Shown here: positions 1 through 10,839 of the stretch, piece by piece
How the letters are laid out: the number at the start of each line of letters is the position of its first letter
Numbering within the stretch: the first letter of the stretch is position 1
Origin: Corythucha ciliata
Lineage: Eukaryota > Arthropoda > Insecta > Hemiptera > Tingidae
Assembly: GCA_038030265.1 (NCBI GenBank)
Contig: CM075943.1
Coordinates: 7,006,001-7,070,000 of the forward strand
Length of the DNA stretch: 64,000 nucleotides
Direction of reading: 5' to 3'
The notes under the pieces: model-generated
The model's input: only the letters and a program-made list of their open reading frames with translations
Databases searched by the model: none
What the model was told of the DNA's origin: nothing
Program-made: the position numbers and the translations under genes

Positions 1-560
1 CAATTTCAGTCCCGATGTTCCCTCGAAAAACCGCTGGAACGGGCGAATTCGATTAGCGAGAGAAAAATTAGTTAAGAAACATTGAACAAAGAAAAATTGA
101 AGGGGAAAAACGCTAAAATTGAGAAAAATGCCTGAAATTGAGAAAACTAGTTCTTTCAGCCCAAAAATGAAGAAAAACGTTAATTCGCGGCTAGAATTGT
201 GATTAGGCGCATCAATGTGCGGCTTTAAAACTTGAGAAATATCTCTAGTTACAAGCTGCATTGAGACAACATAAAATCACGAATTCTTGGGGCTAAATAG
301 GAAGTTGGTTTTTTTAAATTTGAACAAGTACAGCCGCGTAGTTTCAATAAAACAAAGATCAACGATTGAAAAACGCTAAAAATCGAAGCTAAAATTAAGA
401 AAATGTGATAATTCACAGCAGGAAATTGAGAGAACACCAACTCGCGAATTCCTGAGGCTACTTGGGGAATACAATTGAGAAAAAACGCTAATTCAAGCGG
501 CTAAGACTGTGAAAAAGCGCTAATTCGCAGGGTAATAAGTAGATAAAAACACGAATGCCC
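1..560 (+). repeat. Satellite A, forward orientation (degenerate ~30-bp unit)
   Basis: The stretch is built from imperfect copies of a unit that reads roughly TTGAGAAAAAGCGCTAATTC followed by GYGGCTAAAA. Copies are diverged and unevenly spaced, with short unique bits between them. The same unit recurs at 3900-5038, 10312-10440, 29140-30330 and 49260-49470, and in reverse orientation at 1305-3010 and 32763-32880. I see no coding potential; open frames here are chance products of the AT-rich repeat. Positions 561-680 hold nothing I recognise. Confidence 0.8.
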
Positions 561-689
561 CTTCATCCCATGATTGCCAGTTCAAGCTTAAGAGTAAATG
601 AAAAGGGAGAATTTGACGTTTTTTAATGGAATTCCTCATCACAGTTTTTCAAGTGCAACGCTATACGCAGAAACATTGGAATCAGGAGA

Positions 690-800
690 AATATGGGATG
701 TTCTCGTCGCGTAAAATAATTTATTGGTACCGGTTTCGGCTGACTGCAGCCATTTTCAACCGTATAAAACCAAATCGAAAAATTTAAAAACAAATAAATT
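690..800 (-). mobile_element. Relic of a Penelope-like element end (hammerhead-like signature)
   Basis: Read on the minus strand, 721-763 gives TTGAAAATGG, a small stem (GGCTG/CAGCC), then GAAACCGGTACC and AATAAA. That layout (UUGAARA, stem, GAAAC, AATAAA) resembles the terminal segments of Penelope-like retroelements, some of which carry hammerhead ribozyme motifs. The better preserved element at 44163-45215 has the same layout. No coding part is present, so the assignment rests on one short motif. Confidence 0.35.
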
Positions 801-894
801 ATTAACTACAAATTAAAAACTGTCTACTTGATCCGCGAATTAGCGTTTTTATTTGTTATTTTAGCTGGGAGTGAGCGCTTAAGACGGGGTTTCA

Positions 895-1293
895 GTCGGG
901 TTGTTCCTCGACCCCTTTCTCAGTCACCCCCCCCCCCGAAACTTTGCACACAAATTTTGGCTCCATTTCTGCACCAATATTCGATTTCGAAGTCTAATCT
1001 TAATCTTCAAGAAGTTCTACAGTGACGTTAGATCATGCTTTTTAAAATGTTCTCCCTGAAATTACCTTAAAACACTTTGAATTCCAAAGTGTTTTGGGGT
1101 TATTTTAGAAATGAACATTTGAAAGAGACCAATTGTGCGTTTTATGAATGAAATGCACTAAAAGCAAGATCTAACGTCACTGAAGATTGAAAAATGACTT
1201 TGAAATCGAATATTGGTGCAGAAATGGAGCCATTTATGTGCGAAGCTTAGGCGAGGGTTGACTGCGGGAAGGGGTCGAGGAAACCCACCTCAA
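895..1293. mobile_element. Foldback (palindromic) MITE of about 400 bp
   Basis: Two arms of roughly 190 bp are inverted copies of each other. The left arm has CCTCGACCCC, TGGCTCCATTTCTGCACC and GTGACGTTAGATC; the right arm repeats these blocks in reverse complement and reverse order. The centre near 1085 is itself palindromic (AAAACACTTTG / CAAAGTGTTTT). The element sits inside satellite A and has no plausible transposase ORF. Target-site duplication was not resolved, so the superfamily is unknown. Confidence 0.65.
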
Positions 1294-1304
1294 TCTTGAT
1301 TTTA

Positions 1305-3010
1305 GCCGGGAATTATCGGTTTTTCTCAGTTTCAGCCACGTAAATCAGCAGGTTTTCCCATAAAGATCGGTTAATTAACGTTTTTATCGATTTTAACCGC
1401 GAATCATTTGTTCAATTTTTACCCCGGGGAACCAGCAGCTTTTCTCATATTTATCCATGAATTTTGTTTCCTTTATTTCAGCCGCGAATGAGTGTTTTTT
1501 GTCAACTTTAGCGTCGAATGAGTGTTTTTTGTCAACTTTAGCCGCGAATTCACGCTTTTTCTCCATTTTAGCTGTGAATTACCGGCTTTTCACAAATGTA
1601 TCCACGAATTATCGTCATATTATCTGAATATCAGCCGCGAATTTTTTCTTTTTCTTTTCCTTTTTCAGCCGTGAATATTAGCGCTTTTTTTCCAACTTTT
1701 TGCCACGCTCTTGCTCCAAGACTAGCACACTTGTGTGCCTACTCAAGCAAAGTTGCCATCAGATACCCCTGTGCCGTACTGGTTGCATTGAGAATTTTTG
1801 TGTGTATTTTTCCTAAGTTTGGAGGCAAATAAACCCCATTTCTCAATATTAGCCGCAAATAGTAAAATTGTAGTCATGTGAAGTCGCCTCAAGAAACCAC
1901 GAATTGGGGTATTTCACAGTGATTAATTGCTGATTTGTCTTAGCGGTTCTCAATTTGAGCTGTGAGTTAACGTTTGGCTGTAACTAACGCTAATGCAAAA
2001 AAAAAAAAAAGTTTTTCTCAATTCTAGCCCTTCAATTCTAGAGTTTTAACCCCCCTCCCCGCGACCGTGGGGGCTATTGCTACGCCCCTGCGTACGTGCA
2101 GTGCAGTGACATTAAATTCAGTACCGAAGTTCTAAAGGAAAAAATAAAAACTTCAAGCACCACACTATTAAATTTCCCACTTTGCCTGAGTGTTGTTAGG
2201 CATTATCCACAATGCCTGATTTCCCACTTTGCCGGTAACATATCCATCCATTTCTGTCAAAAAATCATCATTTTTGTAAACTATAAATTTCACGACACTT
2301 AATTCGAGAATTAGTGATGTTTTTAGCAGCGAATTTTAGCTTTTTCTAAATTTTAGCAGCGTGGTAGCGTTTCCAACCCGTGCACTACCTACCGAGTTTT
2401 GTCCATTTGTTGCCAAGAATTGGCGTTTGACTCAATTTAAGCTGCAAATTAGCAATTTTTTCCATTTTTAACTTAGAATTAGGACTTTTCCCCAATTTGA
2501 ACTGAAAATTAACGTTTTTCTTGATTTTAGCTGCGATAATTGGTGATTTTTTTCAATTTTTTGCCGCGAATTAGTGATTTTCTTCATTTTGTATCCGCGA
2601 ATTAATGTTTCTCCACAACTTTATATCTGCAAATTGCAAATTAGCGATTTTTCCCAATTTCAGCTGTGAAATAGCGTTTTGTTCTCATTTTGCGGCCATT
2701 CAGCATCCTATTCCCTTTTTCATACGCGAATGGGCGATTTTACACCATTTCAGTTGTGAATTTGCCATTTTTGTCGAATTTTAACCTGAAATCGTCTTTT
2801 ATTTGTCAATATTATAGCGTGTTTTCTCAACTTGAACCGCGGGGTTTACCCAAATACAACATTTTCGCGTTGATTTCCACAATTCATTCGAAGAATGGCC
2901 TCTATGTACCGCGAATCAGCGATTTTTTTCTTAATTTTAGTCGGGAACTTGCATCGCGAGACCACGAATCAGCGCTTTTTAGCAGCTATAGCCACGAATA
3001 TTACCGATTT
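1305..3010 (-). repeat. Satellite A, reverse orientation
   Basis: The same ~30-bp unit as 1-560 appears here as its reverse complement (CTCAATTTTAGCCGCGAATT followed by AGCG and T-rich sequence). Copies are dense at 1310-1680 and 2320-3000. Positions 1690-2320 are mostly unique and include a 14-A run near 1997; I see no gene there. The unit flips orientation between 1-560, this block and 3900-5038. Confidence 0.75.
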
Positions 3011-3289
3011 TTGTCTGATAGAGCGTCCGGGGTGAACCCCTCCCCGTACCTCGGTATACTACTGCGTTGGGTCTGAAGTCCAAGGAAAACGCTGGACGTA
3101 CTCGGACCTTTTCGGGTTGCTTTAAGCCCAGAAAATCTGCTAAACCTAACTTCAACGTGAAACGCTCATTTTTGGAGATTTTGTGGGGCTCTTCGTTATG
3201 GTACTAGTGCTCCTTAGTTCGTATACTTGTAGCTCTGAGGGGGGGGGGGATCTATCGCCCATATCATCCCCCGTACCTATGCCCCTGAC
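3011..3289. other. Unassigned spacer with a G11 tract
   Basis: This is unique-looking sequence between satellites. It contains an 11-G run at 3239-3249 followed by C-rich sequence. I see no gene, RNA or element end. Confidence 0.4.
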
Positions 3290-3530
3290 TCTATCTAATA
3301 ACGGAAATGGTCAAATCTGGCCAACTCAGCCCCTGAAACTAATTATTTGGCTAAAAAAGTTGACATTTTATGCCTAGAAACCAAATGGGCCGTGACCACC
3401 AGCCGATTTACTGTCATACAATCCGTTATTTGGTTAAAAACTGGTAATTTTGTCGCTTAAACTGACCATTCGGCCCTAAAAAGGTTCAATTACGCCCGAA
3501 AATGTGTCAATTCAGACAAAAAGAATTGCC
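3290..3530 (+). repeat. Satellite B, forward orientation (short block)
   Basis: About eight degenerate units of ~30 bp of the type ATTCGCGCCCTAAAAATGGT + CAAACTGACT. This is the family seen at 10840-11470 and, reversed, at 12140-13220. Following it, 3531-3899 holds nothing recognisable apart from a G-rich stretch near 3565-3580. Confidence 0.55.
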
Positions 3531-3899
3531 CAGCCCAAACTGTAGCGTGTACCGAGGTAGCCGGGTGGGGGGGGGCGGACCGCCCGGGCCCACTATCAGC
3601 CCACGAAAAGGTTGAATAGGAAAAAATGGAATTTTTAGGTTCTATATTCATGGATATAGAACGCATACTTACATAATGTAGGTCGTGTGAAAGACGGTTG
3701 AACAACGATTTGGCTCCTTTCTACGAATTTCAGTCTCTCCTAACGTTGCAATAACTGATATCAGCGAAGAGTGTGGGCTGAATATTCAATTGAGCCCCCG
3801 AGAGCGCTTCTGGTGGCTCAAATTTTAGAAATTGCGCCCTTGAGCGCAATAAACCGCTGATCGTCAACGTGCAACCTTTGTTGACGCGGCAAAAGGGTT

Positions 3900-5038
3900 G
3901 AAAAAAGCGCTAATATTCGTGGTTATAACTGCGAGAAAACGCTAATTCCTGGTCTCACGATCCAGCTTCCAGACCAAAATTGGGAGGCCATTCTACTGCT
4001 ACAATGTGTAAATAAACGCAAAAGTGTAGTTTTTGGGCTCAGTCCGTGGCTAAAATTGAGAAAACACGCTACTAATTTACATGACAAAAGCAACGCCAAT
4101 TAGGGTTAAAATTGTGCGAAAATGGCAAATTCATAACTGAAATTCCATATAAAAATTAGCATGTATCGCACAATTCATAAATAAAAAAGAGAATAGATGC
4201 TAATTCACTGCAAAAGTATCAGAAACCGCTATTTAACAGCTGAAATTGAGAAAACAAAAATCCGTAAATTCTGGGAGCTTCAAGGCTCAAAATAAAAAAT
4301 AGCGCTAATCCATAGCAAAAAGTAAAGAAAATTGCTAATGCGGAGCTAAAATATAAAAAAAGCGACTAAAATTGAGAAAAATCACTAATTAGCGCCGCCA
4401 AAAATGAGAAAAACTCTAAATGTTAAACTCTCTGAGAAGAAATGCTAATGATAATTAGCATCAATAGAAATAAAAATAAAGATAATTCGTGGCTAAAATT
4501 GAGAAAATTCGCGAATTCACGGGCTAGAAGAGCTGCTGAAATTGAGAAAAAGTGCCAGTTCGCGGCTAAATTTGAGGAAAGTCACCAATTCGCGGACAAA
4601 ATTGTGGTAAAATTTCCAACTTTGAATACTCAACTTCGTGCCTTCTGAAGGCATAAAATTGAGAAAAACGGCAAATTCATGGGCTATAAAGTTTAAAAAC
4701 ACCGCTAATCTTCGAACTGAGAAGAAACGCTGATGTACAGCTAAAAGTAACAAAAAATTGCCAACGCTGTGTTCAAATGAAAAAAAAAAAAGCTAATTTG
4801 CAGCTAAAAATGCGAAAAAACACCAATTCGTGGCTAAAATTGAGAAAATTCGCTAATTCACGTGTTAGAAACGCTACTACGCTGCTAAAATAAAAATAAA
4901 AAACTGCGAGCGGGTGAATTTCAGGAAAATCACTAATTCGTGGCAAAAATTGTGAAAAATATCAATTTGCATCAAAAATTGAAAATATGCCAACTCGCGG
5001 CATCTGAAGGCAACTTAGAGGCTAAACTTGAGAAAAAG
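3900..5038 (+). repeat. Satellite A, forward orientation; insertion site of Copia copy 1
   Basis: Degenerate copies of the ~30-bp unit run almost continuously. The block ends in GAGAAAAAG, where the Copia LTR starts. The array resumes with AAAAGCGCTAATT at 10312, so both sides were one array before insertion. Confidence 0.8.
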
Positions 5039-5145
5039 TGTAATTGTTTTAGCGCAATGTGCTTGACCGAGAAGTTAGAAAGTCGCCTTTAGATTTTTTT
5101 AATTGTTATTATATTTTGATGACCACTTAAAGGGAAAGAACAATG

Positions 5146-5993
5146 CACGGGAGTGAAACTTATACGTAAGAAAACCGAGGAACGAAGTTTAGTTTGGTCG
5201 CCATTCACGGGAAGCGCTAAATGTTTTTTAAATTACATTTTAAAGATACCCTGCGGCCCTCCTCACCATGAATGTCAGTTGGGCGAATAAATTTGTGAAA
5301 CTTTGCAATCTACTCCATTCACTCCAAGTTGACGCTGTCACTTTTGAGACATGTGCGAAGTTGAGCGAATTCAATTATATTTTATATTTTATTATTTTTT
5401 TTCGAATATATTGTTGTTCGGCAAAATGGGCCACGAAAAATATATCGTTCCCGGATGTTCGTCGATGTATGAAGCTGGTGGCGTGATCGGTTTTTTTCGA
5501 ATTCAAAAGGATGGCAGGTTCGCTGATTTTATTTTTCCAAAATTTAGACGACTCTAGACGGCAAGTTTGTTTGTGGTTTTACTAACGCGTACATTTATTT
5601 GTGTCTCTGAGAAGTCAAGTTTTAAAGAAATAAATGGGTATTCAAGCAAAACTTTGGTTTTTCATTTATCTATTTCTGTGAAAATTCAAGGCTGGACTGG
5701 AAAATGTTCATCTCATACATTTTATTAGTGCATTTCATCATTTTTTAGTCGTTTTCCAGAAAAAAAATTGGATGATTCAATTTGAACTTGAAACATCTGA
5801 ATACGAAAGTGAAAATTAAGGTAGACGGTAAAGGCGATTGGAGGAGGGGAAGGGGGTTCGAAGTTCCCCCCGTACGTCGCATGGTCCACCGAAGGTTCGG
5901 TCGCTATTCACTTGGATCGCCACCGTCGCTCGAAATCGGCCTCACTTTTTCCCTATTCAGATTCTTCTCTATAGAGTATTAAACCGCTCCCCG
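5146..5993. mobile_element. P-element-like DNA transposon, non-autonomous, inside the Copia LTR
   Basis: The insert is flanked by perfect 8-bp direct repeats GAACAATG (5138-5145 and 5994-6001) that occur once in the uninterrupted LTR. Its ends are weakly inverted: CACGGGAGTG at the left, CGGGGAGCGG reading in from the right. An 8-bp duplication fits P elements or hAT. A THAP-like reading frame inside (5426-5557) favours the P superfamily, whose transposase starts with a THAP zinc finger. At 848 bp it is too short to encode a whole transposase. Confidence 0.7.
5426..5557 (+). pseudogene. THAP-like N-terminal fragment of a P-type transposase
   Basis: A 43-residue frame begins MGHEKYIVPGC and continues to GFFRIQKDGR, then a stop. 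THAP fingers start with a C2CH pattern of the form Cys-x-x-PGC, followed by an FxRxPKD-like segment. Here the second Cys (PGC) and the FFRIQKD segment are visible, but the first zinc-binding Cys position is a Tyr. Further finger residues are missing because the frame ends. THAP domains bind DNA at transposon ends; this one cannot be functional as it stands. Identification is from motif pattern only. Confidence 0.5.
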
Positions 5994-6150
5994 GAACAAT
6001 GACAACTATTAATATGATCATGTGATCATTACATAAAAACAAATTAATTGTTGAGGCTGGAGCGAGTGTAAATATTCAACACTCCCCCTCACGAGCGAGT
6101 TTTGAGAGTCCAATTTTTGTTGAGAGACGAATATGACGTGGTTTCGGGAC

Positions 6151-7222
6151 TTATTTCGTTAGGAGATCCGCCGTCATATCTTCAGTCTTCAGATAGCGAA
6201 GTTCGATTAGATTGTCTTCAATCGCTTGTCGAATGAAGTGTTTTTTAATTTCAATATGCTTCGATCTGGAGCTTACAACGGGATTTGTGGCGATGTGCTG
6301 TGCCGCTTGGTTATCATTGTAAATCAGCATTTTTTTGTGTGGTAAACCCATATCTGAGGCTAATTGCTTGAGGTGTATTGCTTCTTTCGCTGCTTCTGTT
6401 ATTGCGGAATATTCTGCTTCGGCTGTTGACAGAGCCACAGTATTCTGTTTCTATGAGAACCAACTAATTGTTGCCCCAGCGTGAATAAAACAATATCCCG
6501 AGTAGGATTTCCGATCCAAATTGCAGGAGCCCCAGTCAGCATCAGCGTAGCCGATTATTGGTGTTCCACTTCTTTTGAAGACAAGAGACAAATCTTTGGT
6601 CCCTTTCAAGTACCTGAGAACCCTTTTTGAAGCTTCCCAGTGTTGTTTTCCAGAACAGTTATTAAATTGACTTAAGTAACTGACAGCAAAACTGATGTCT
6701 GGTCTGGTAGCAACTGCTAAGTACATCAAACTGCCAATTAAATGTTGATAGTGCAAATTTTCGTCCGGTTGCGATTTGCCTTTTTCGAGTTTTATCTTCG
6801 GATCCATTGGTGAATTGACTGACTTACAATTCGTCATTTTGAATTTGTCAAGAATTTCATCGATGTATTTCGTTTGATTAGCCGTTAAGACGCTGTCCTT
6901 GTAGGTAAAGTTTATTCCGAGGCAGTAATTCAAAGGACCGAGGTCATGCATTTCGAAGGATTTTCTAATTCGCGTTTTAGATTTTTGAAGTCTTCTTTGC
7001 TCGACGATGCTATAATTAGATCATCGACGTATACTGCGAGAAGTACTCGCCCTGTCTTTGAAGAATAAATGCACGGATCAGCATCGGATGACTTGAAATC
7101 AATTCTTTCAATTCTTTGTCCAGTTTTCGGTACCATTGTCGTCCTGCTTGCTTCAAGCCGTAAAGGGCTTTTCGAAGAAAACATATTTTTTTATTCTTCC
7201 CTTTTTGAAGTTTTTGGAGCAT
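6151..7222 (-). pseudogene. Copia reverse transcriptase C-terminal part and RNase H, in broken frames
   Basis: Continuation of the polymerase in at least four overlapping frames. Pieces visible are KALYGLKQAGRQWY, the catalytic YVDDLIIA, YLAVATRPDISFAVSYLSQF, GYADADWGS, and the RNase H end with STAEAEYSAITEAAKE and KHIEIKKHFIRQ. This is the standard order of copia RT and RNase H. Shifts between 7222 and 6438 mean no single functional product. The last piece ends close to the purine tract of the 3' LTR. Confidence 0.9.
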
Positions 7223-7223
7223 T

Positions 7224-9734
7224 TCATTTGCCTTTTTGTTGGACGTCGAAGCCTGTTGATTTGTCTTTGATGATATTTTCCAATTCTTGAGTCAAAGGAG
7301 GGAGCTCCATGAATATGTTCTCCTCGAGGTCACCGTTCAGGAATGCCGTAGATACGTCAAGCTGATTCAGGGTCATTCCTTTTTCAACAGCGATACTCAA
7401 GAGAAGACGGACCGAACTTAATTTTGCTACAGGTGCGAAGGTCTCTGTATAATCTAAGTTTTCTCGTTGAGCGAATCCTTTTGCGACAAGTCTCGCTTTT
7501 TTCTTGTCGAGGGAACCGTCAGCTTTAAATTTTTCTTTTAGAATCATTCGGCAACCGATTATGTTGTTTGAATCATTTTTTTTAACTATATCCCATGTGT
7601 TATTCTTTAGATGAGCTATGATTTCATTTTTAATTGCTTCATCCCAGTAGAGTGAGTCATTTGTATCTACCACGGGAAAAGTTGCATTTGAAGTGTCGAA
7701 AGATTCCAACCATAAGGGTGCTCTTCTTGATCTTTCAGACCTTCTGAGTTGTGAATGATTATTATGAACTGATGAATTTTGAGCAACGCAAGCTTCTCCA
7801 ACGTTCATATCTTGAATGTCTTCTAGTTCTGGTTCTAGTTCTTGACTCTCTTGATTGTTTATTGCTTGAATTTCTTCCTGTTCTACATTTTCGCGGTCAC
7901 ATTTGTCGTCTCTATCTCGTTTTTCTTCACTCGTTTTTGGTTGGAGCGTGATTTCAAGAGTTGTCTGTTTGGCTCCGATTTTATTGGTTTTAGGAGGAGG
8001 GAGTTCATCAACAATTTTCACGTCGCGACTACTTTCAATTTTGTTTTCTGAGGGAATCCATATTCGGTAAGCTTTGGATACTTCTGAATAGCCGACGAAA
8101 ATGCCTTCTTTTGCTCGTGGCTCGAATTTTTTATTTCCTGGTCGTTTATTCAATACAAACGCCTTGGTGCCAAAGATTTGAAGGTGTCTGATGGAAGGTT
8201 TCTTATTTCTCCATTTTTGTATGGGTGTCTGATGGTTCAAAGGTCTTGATGGGGTGCGGTTTTTTAGATAGTTTGCCGTGTTGATCGCTTCTGCCCACAG
8301 GTATTGAGGAGTATTGGAGTCAACCATCAAGCATCTTGCCTTCTCGAGTAGGGTCCTATTGAGTCTTTCAGCTAACCCATTTTGTTGAGGTGTGTAGGGA
8401 GCTGACAAGCGTCTTTGAATCCCGTTTTCTTGGAGAAAGTGATCGAATGCTCGGTTGCAATATTCACTTCTTCCGTTATCAGACTGGAGAAATTTAATTT
8501 TTTTGCCATGGAAATTTTCAGCTTCTTCTTTGAAAATTTTAAAATGTTCCCACACTTCATTTTTGTGTTTCAAGAAGTAGACACGGCTGTATCGTGATTT
8601 TTCATCAATGAAAGTTACAAAAAATTTAGCTCCTTCTGGTGATTCGATGTTCATTGGACCGCAAACATCAGAATGTATAATTTGGAGGATTTTGACGTTT
8701 TTAGGACTCTCTCGAAAATGAAACGGAGTTTGTGTCATCTTTGATTTGATGCAGGTGTCACAACTGCCGAGATCTTCGCTAAGGTCGAATGACAGGCCCT
8801 TGAGAATTTTCTTTTTACATGCAATTTTCAAGTCATCTTCGTTAACGTGTCCTAATTTTTTGTGCCATACGTCGATTGTTGACGAGGTGGACAGTCTAGT
8901 CTTGTGCGAGTGTTCGTCTTTGTAATTATGAATGTAGTAAAGTCCATTCTTTTCTTGGTCTCGAAGTTGAACTTCATTTCTTTGATTAAGAACTTTTGCT
9001 TCGTTTTTGGTAAATAAAACTTCACAACCAGTTTGTGTGATCTTGCTCACAGAAAGTAGGTTTGTCGTTACTTCGGGTACGTATAATGTGTTTTGTAGAT
9101 TGATGATTTGATCAGGGAGTTCGACTTTTACTTTTCCTTTGCCAAAAATAGGTGTACTTTGATTTTCTGACGCGAGTTTCAGGAAACTCTGTTCAGTATT
9201 GTCGGTTAAACTTTCAAATAGACGTCGGTCATTGCATATGTGAGACGTACTACCGGAGTCAATACACCATTTTTCTTTTGCGTTTGCCGTCGACTGGCAT
9301 TGTTCTTGTTCTGTTCTGTAAGAAGATTCTTTTTTCTTGAACGTTTTGGCATAACAATCTTTAGTTTCATGGTTGTTGCGTCCACATCTTTTGCATTCCA
9401 TTTTAATTGATTGGTTTTGGTTGATTGGGATTTTGGTTGATTGTTTACGACGAAAATGGCTTTTCTTTTGAAATTTCGAGAGGAAGGCGTCTTCGGAATT
9501 ACTGTTGATAGTATTTTTGTTCCTTGCTTCAAACTCTTCGATTATTTTAATTTTAAGTTGTTCAGGAGTCGGAAGATTGTCTCGGGATTCTATGGCGATC
9601 CTGAAATTTTCGTATTCCGGAGAAAGACTGTAAAGCATAATGATGCTAAGTAAATCAGCATTTATGTCGATGTCCATGTCTTTTGTGTCTTGTCTGTTGT
9701 GTCTCGATGTCCATGTGTTGCCGTATGTCTTCAC
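7224..9734 (-). pseudogene. Copia polyprotein: Gag C-terminus, protease, integrase, start of RT
   Basis: An 836-codon open frame. The first ~20 residues come from a rearranged segment (copy 2 has a different ~38 bp there), so the apparent start is not genuine. Visible in order: a CCHC zinc knuckle at residues 114-127 (C-x2-C-x4-H-x4-C); protease DSGST near 159; the integrase HHCC finger (H291, H296, C325, C328); an integrase core with D356, D419 and E456; and reverse transcriptase from about residue 700 (ARLVAKGFAQ, LDVSTAFLNGDL). The acidic triad spacing is one residue longer than the usual D35E because of an extra Ser after SDNGR. The frame is lost near 7224 inside RT. Confidence 0.92.
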
Positions 9735-9843
9735 TTTCGCTCATTCGGTGAAGCACGAGTTTTTTTAGGAGTGTAGCTTTCCTCGCGGGTCCTTTGCTCT
9801 GATAAATATCTTTCAAGGTATCCCAAACACTTTTTGATGTCTT

Positions 9844-10077
9844 TCAATTTTTTACATGTTTTAATTCTTGAGGCGAAAGAATTAAGAGAAGATCAGACCT
9901 TGCATTTAAATCGTCTTCCGCCCAATTGTTCTTTTCTTGTTGGGTTGCGTGATCGTCAGGTGGAGGAATGGTTCCTGAGACGTAGCCCCACAATTTGTTT
10001 TTAATAAGAACAGCCTCTGCTTGAATTTTCCAAGTGTCATAGTTTTCTTGGGACAGTGGTTCAATTCGGTAATTCAT
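9844..10077 (-). pseudogene. Copia Gag N-terminus, copy 1, ended by a nonsense codon
   Basis: The frame begins MNYRIEPLSQENYDTW, the usual start of copia-family Gag (DUF4219/UBN2-type). It is colinear with the intact start at 52780 in copy 2. Copy 2 reads TGC where this copy reads TGA, so a single C-to-A change stops translation after 77 residues. Gag forms the particle that packages element RNA. Confidence 0.9.
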
Positions 10078-10113
10078 ATTTTCGACGTTCAGCCAACTTT
10101 CGGGTCAATTAGC

Positions 10114-10124
10114 GGCCCATAACC
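10114..10124 (-). promoter_or_regulatory. Copia primer-binding site (initiator Met-tRNA, internal)
   Basis: Directly after the 5' LTR the minus strand reads GGTTATGGGCC. This complements the anticodon stem-loop region of eukaryotic initiator tRNA-Met (GGCCCATAACC) rather than a tRNA 3' end. Priming by an internal tRNA-iMet fragment is known for Drosophila copia. The identical site follows the LTR of copy 2 (52733-52743). Confidence 0.75.
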
Positions 10125-10311
10125 TGTAATTGTTTTAGCGCAATGTGATTGACCGAGAAGTTAGAAAGTCGCCTTTAGATTTTTTTAATTGTTATTATAT
10201 TTTGATGACCACTTAAAGGGAAAGAACAATGACAACTATTAATATGATCATGTGATCATTACATAAAAACAAATTAATTGTTGAGGCTGGGGCGAGTGTA
10301 AATATTCAACA
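10125..10311 (-). repeat. 5' LTR of Copia copy 1 (187 bp)
   Basis: In element orientation the LTR begins TGTTGAATATTTACACTCG and ends CAATTACA, so it has TG...CA ends. It is nearly identical to the two segments of the 3' LTR (5039-5145 and 5994-6081) and to the LTR of Copia copy 2 (50662-52732, also split). Confidence 0.93.
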
Positions 10312-10440
10312 AAAAGCGCTAATTTGTGACTATATGGGTAAAATACTGCTGATTTGTGGCTGAGAAAAATTGCTAATTCATAGCAAATGGTGAACAAAAA
10401 AAGGCGATTTGTAGCCAAAATTCGGAAAAACCTGATATTC
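10312..10440 (+). repeat. Satellite A, forward; right flank of Copia copy 1
   Basis: The array continues here with AAAAGCGCTAATTTGTGAC after the LTR, showing the element landed inside one array. About four units are recognisable before the sequence becomes unique. Confidence 0.75.
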
Positions 10441-10839
10441 GGAAGGTGGCAAAATAGGTCTCACAGCGCGTGCGCCGCCTGTTGTGGGTGGTACTTGGTG
10501 GAGGGTTATTGGGGTGTTAGAGGGGTATCCCACCTCTGAACTGAACGCAGGGGGCGAATTCCAAATGTTAAGGGCCACATTTGCGTTGGTTGGTGAGAGG
10601 GGGGGAGGGCTTTTCAAGTTTTCAAGGTGCCATTATTTAAATGTTTTGTGTATAATTTTAGCTTAATATCAACAAAACTGGTTACTGTGGCAAAATTACG
10701 TGCTTTTAAACAGCGCAAACAGTACAGCGCAATTTCGGGCCTATATAAATGAGACAAGTTTGACGGCTCATACTCCCTGGTCCTGCGCTGTTACTCTCCA
10801 GAGCTCATACAAGGGTGTACCCCCCCCCCCCCACCACCA
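10441..10839. other. Unique spacer with a TATA-like promoter motif
   Basis: TATATAAA at 10742-10749 is followed, ~28 bp downstream, by CTCATAC, which resembles an arthropod initiator. Further right are a C13 tract (10820-10832) and a short CAC run. No ORF begins at this spacing that I can support. It lies ~3 kb upstream of the BTB gene in the same orientation; a connection is possible but unproven. Confidence 0.25.

Larger units (their letters stand above)
5039..6081 (-). repeat. 3' LTR of Copia copy 1, split by an 848-bp insertion
   Basis: LTR sequence is present at 5039-5145 and 5994-6081. The two pieces join exactly into the 5' LTR sequence once the insert and one copy of GAACAATG are removed. 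On the minus strand the LTR is preceded by a purine tract (GTGAGGGGGAG, about 6081-6092), the expected plus-strand primer. Confidence 0.92.
5039..10311 (-). mobile_element. Copia-type LTR retrotransposon, copy 1 (decayed)
   Basis: A full-length but inactive Ty1/copia element on the minus strand. The 5' LTR is 10125-10311; the 3' LTR runs 5039-6081 and is split by another transposon. The 5-bp target duplication AAAAG lies at 5034-5038 and 10312-10316. Internal order Gag, protease, integrase, reverse transcriptase, RNase H defines the copia superfamily. Coding capacity is lost through a nonsense change, a rearrangement in Gag and several frameshifts in the reverse transcriptase region. Without the 848-bp insert the element is about 4.4 kb. 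A second copy is at 50662-53840. Confidence 0.93.

Noticed and set aside
5840..5880. tRNA-like B-box word GGGTTCGAAGTTCCCC
   Set aside because: No matching A box or cloverleaf around it; it lies within the P-like insert.
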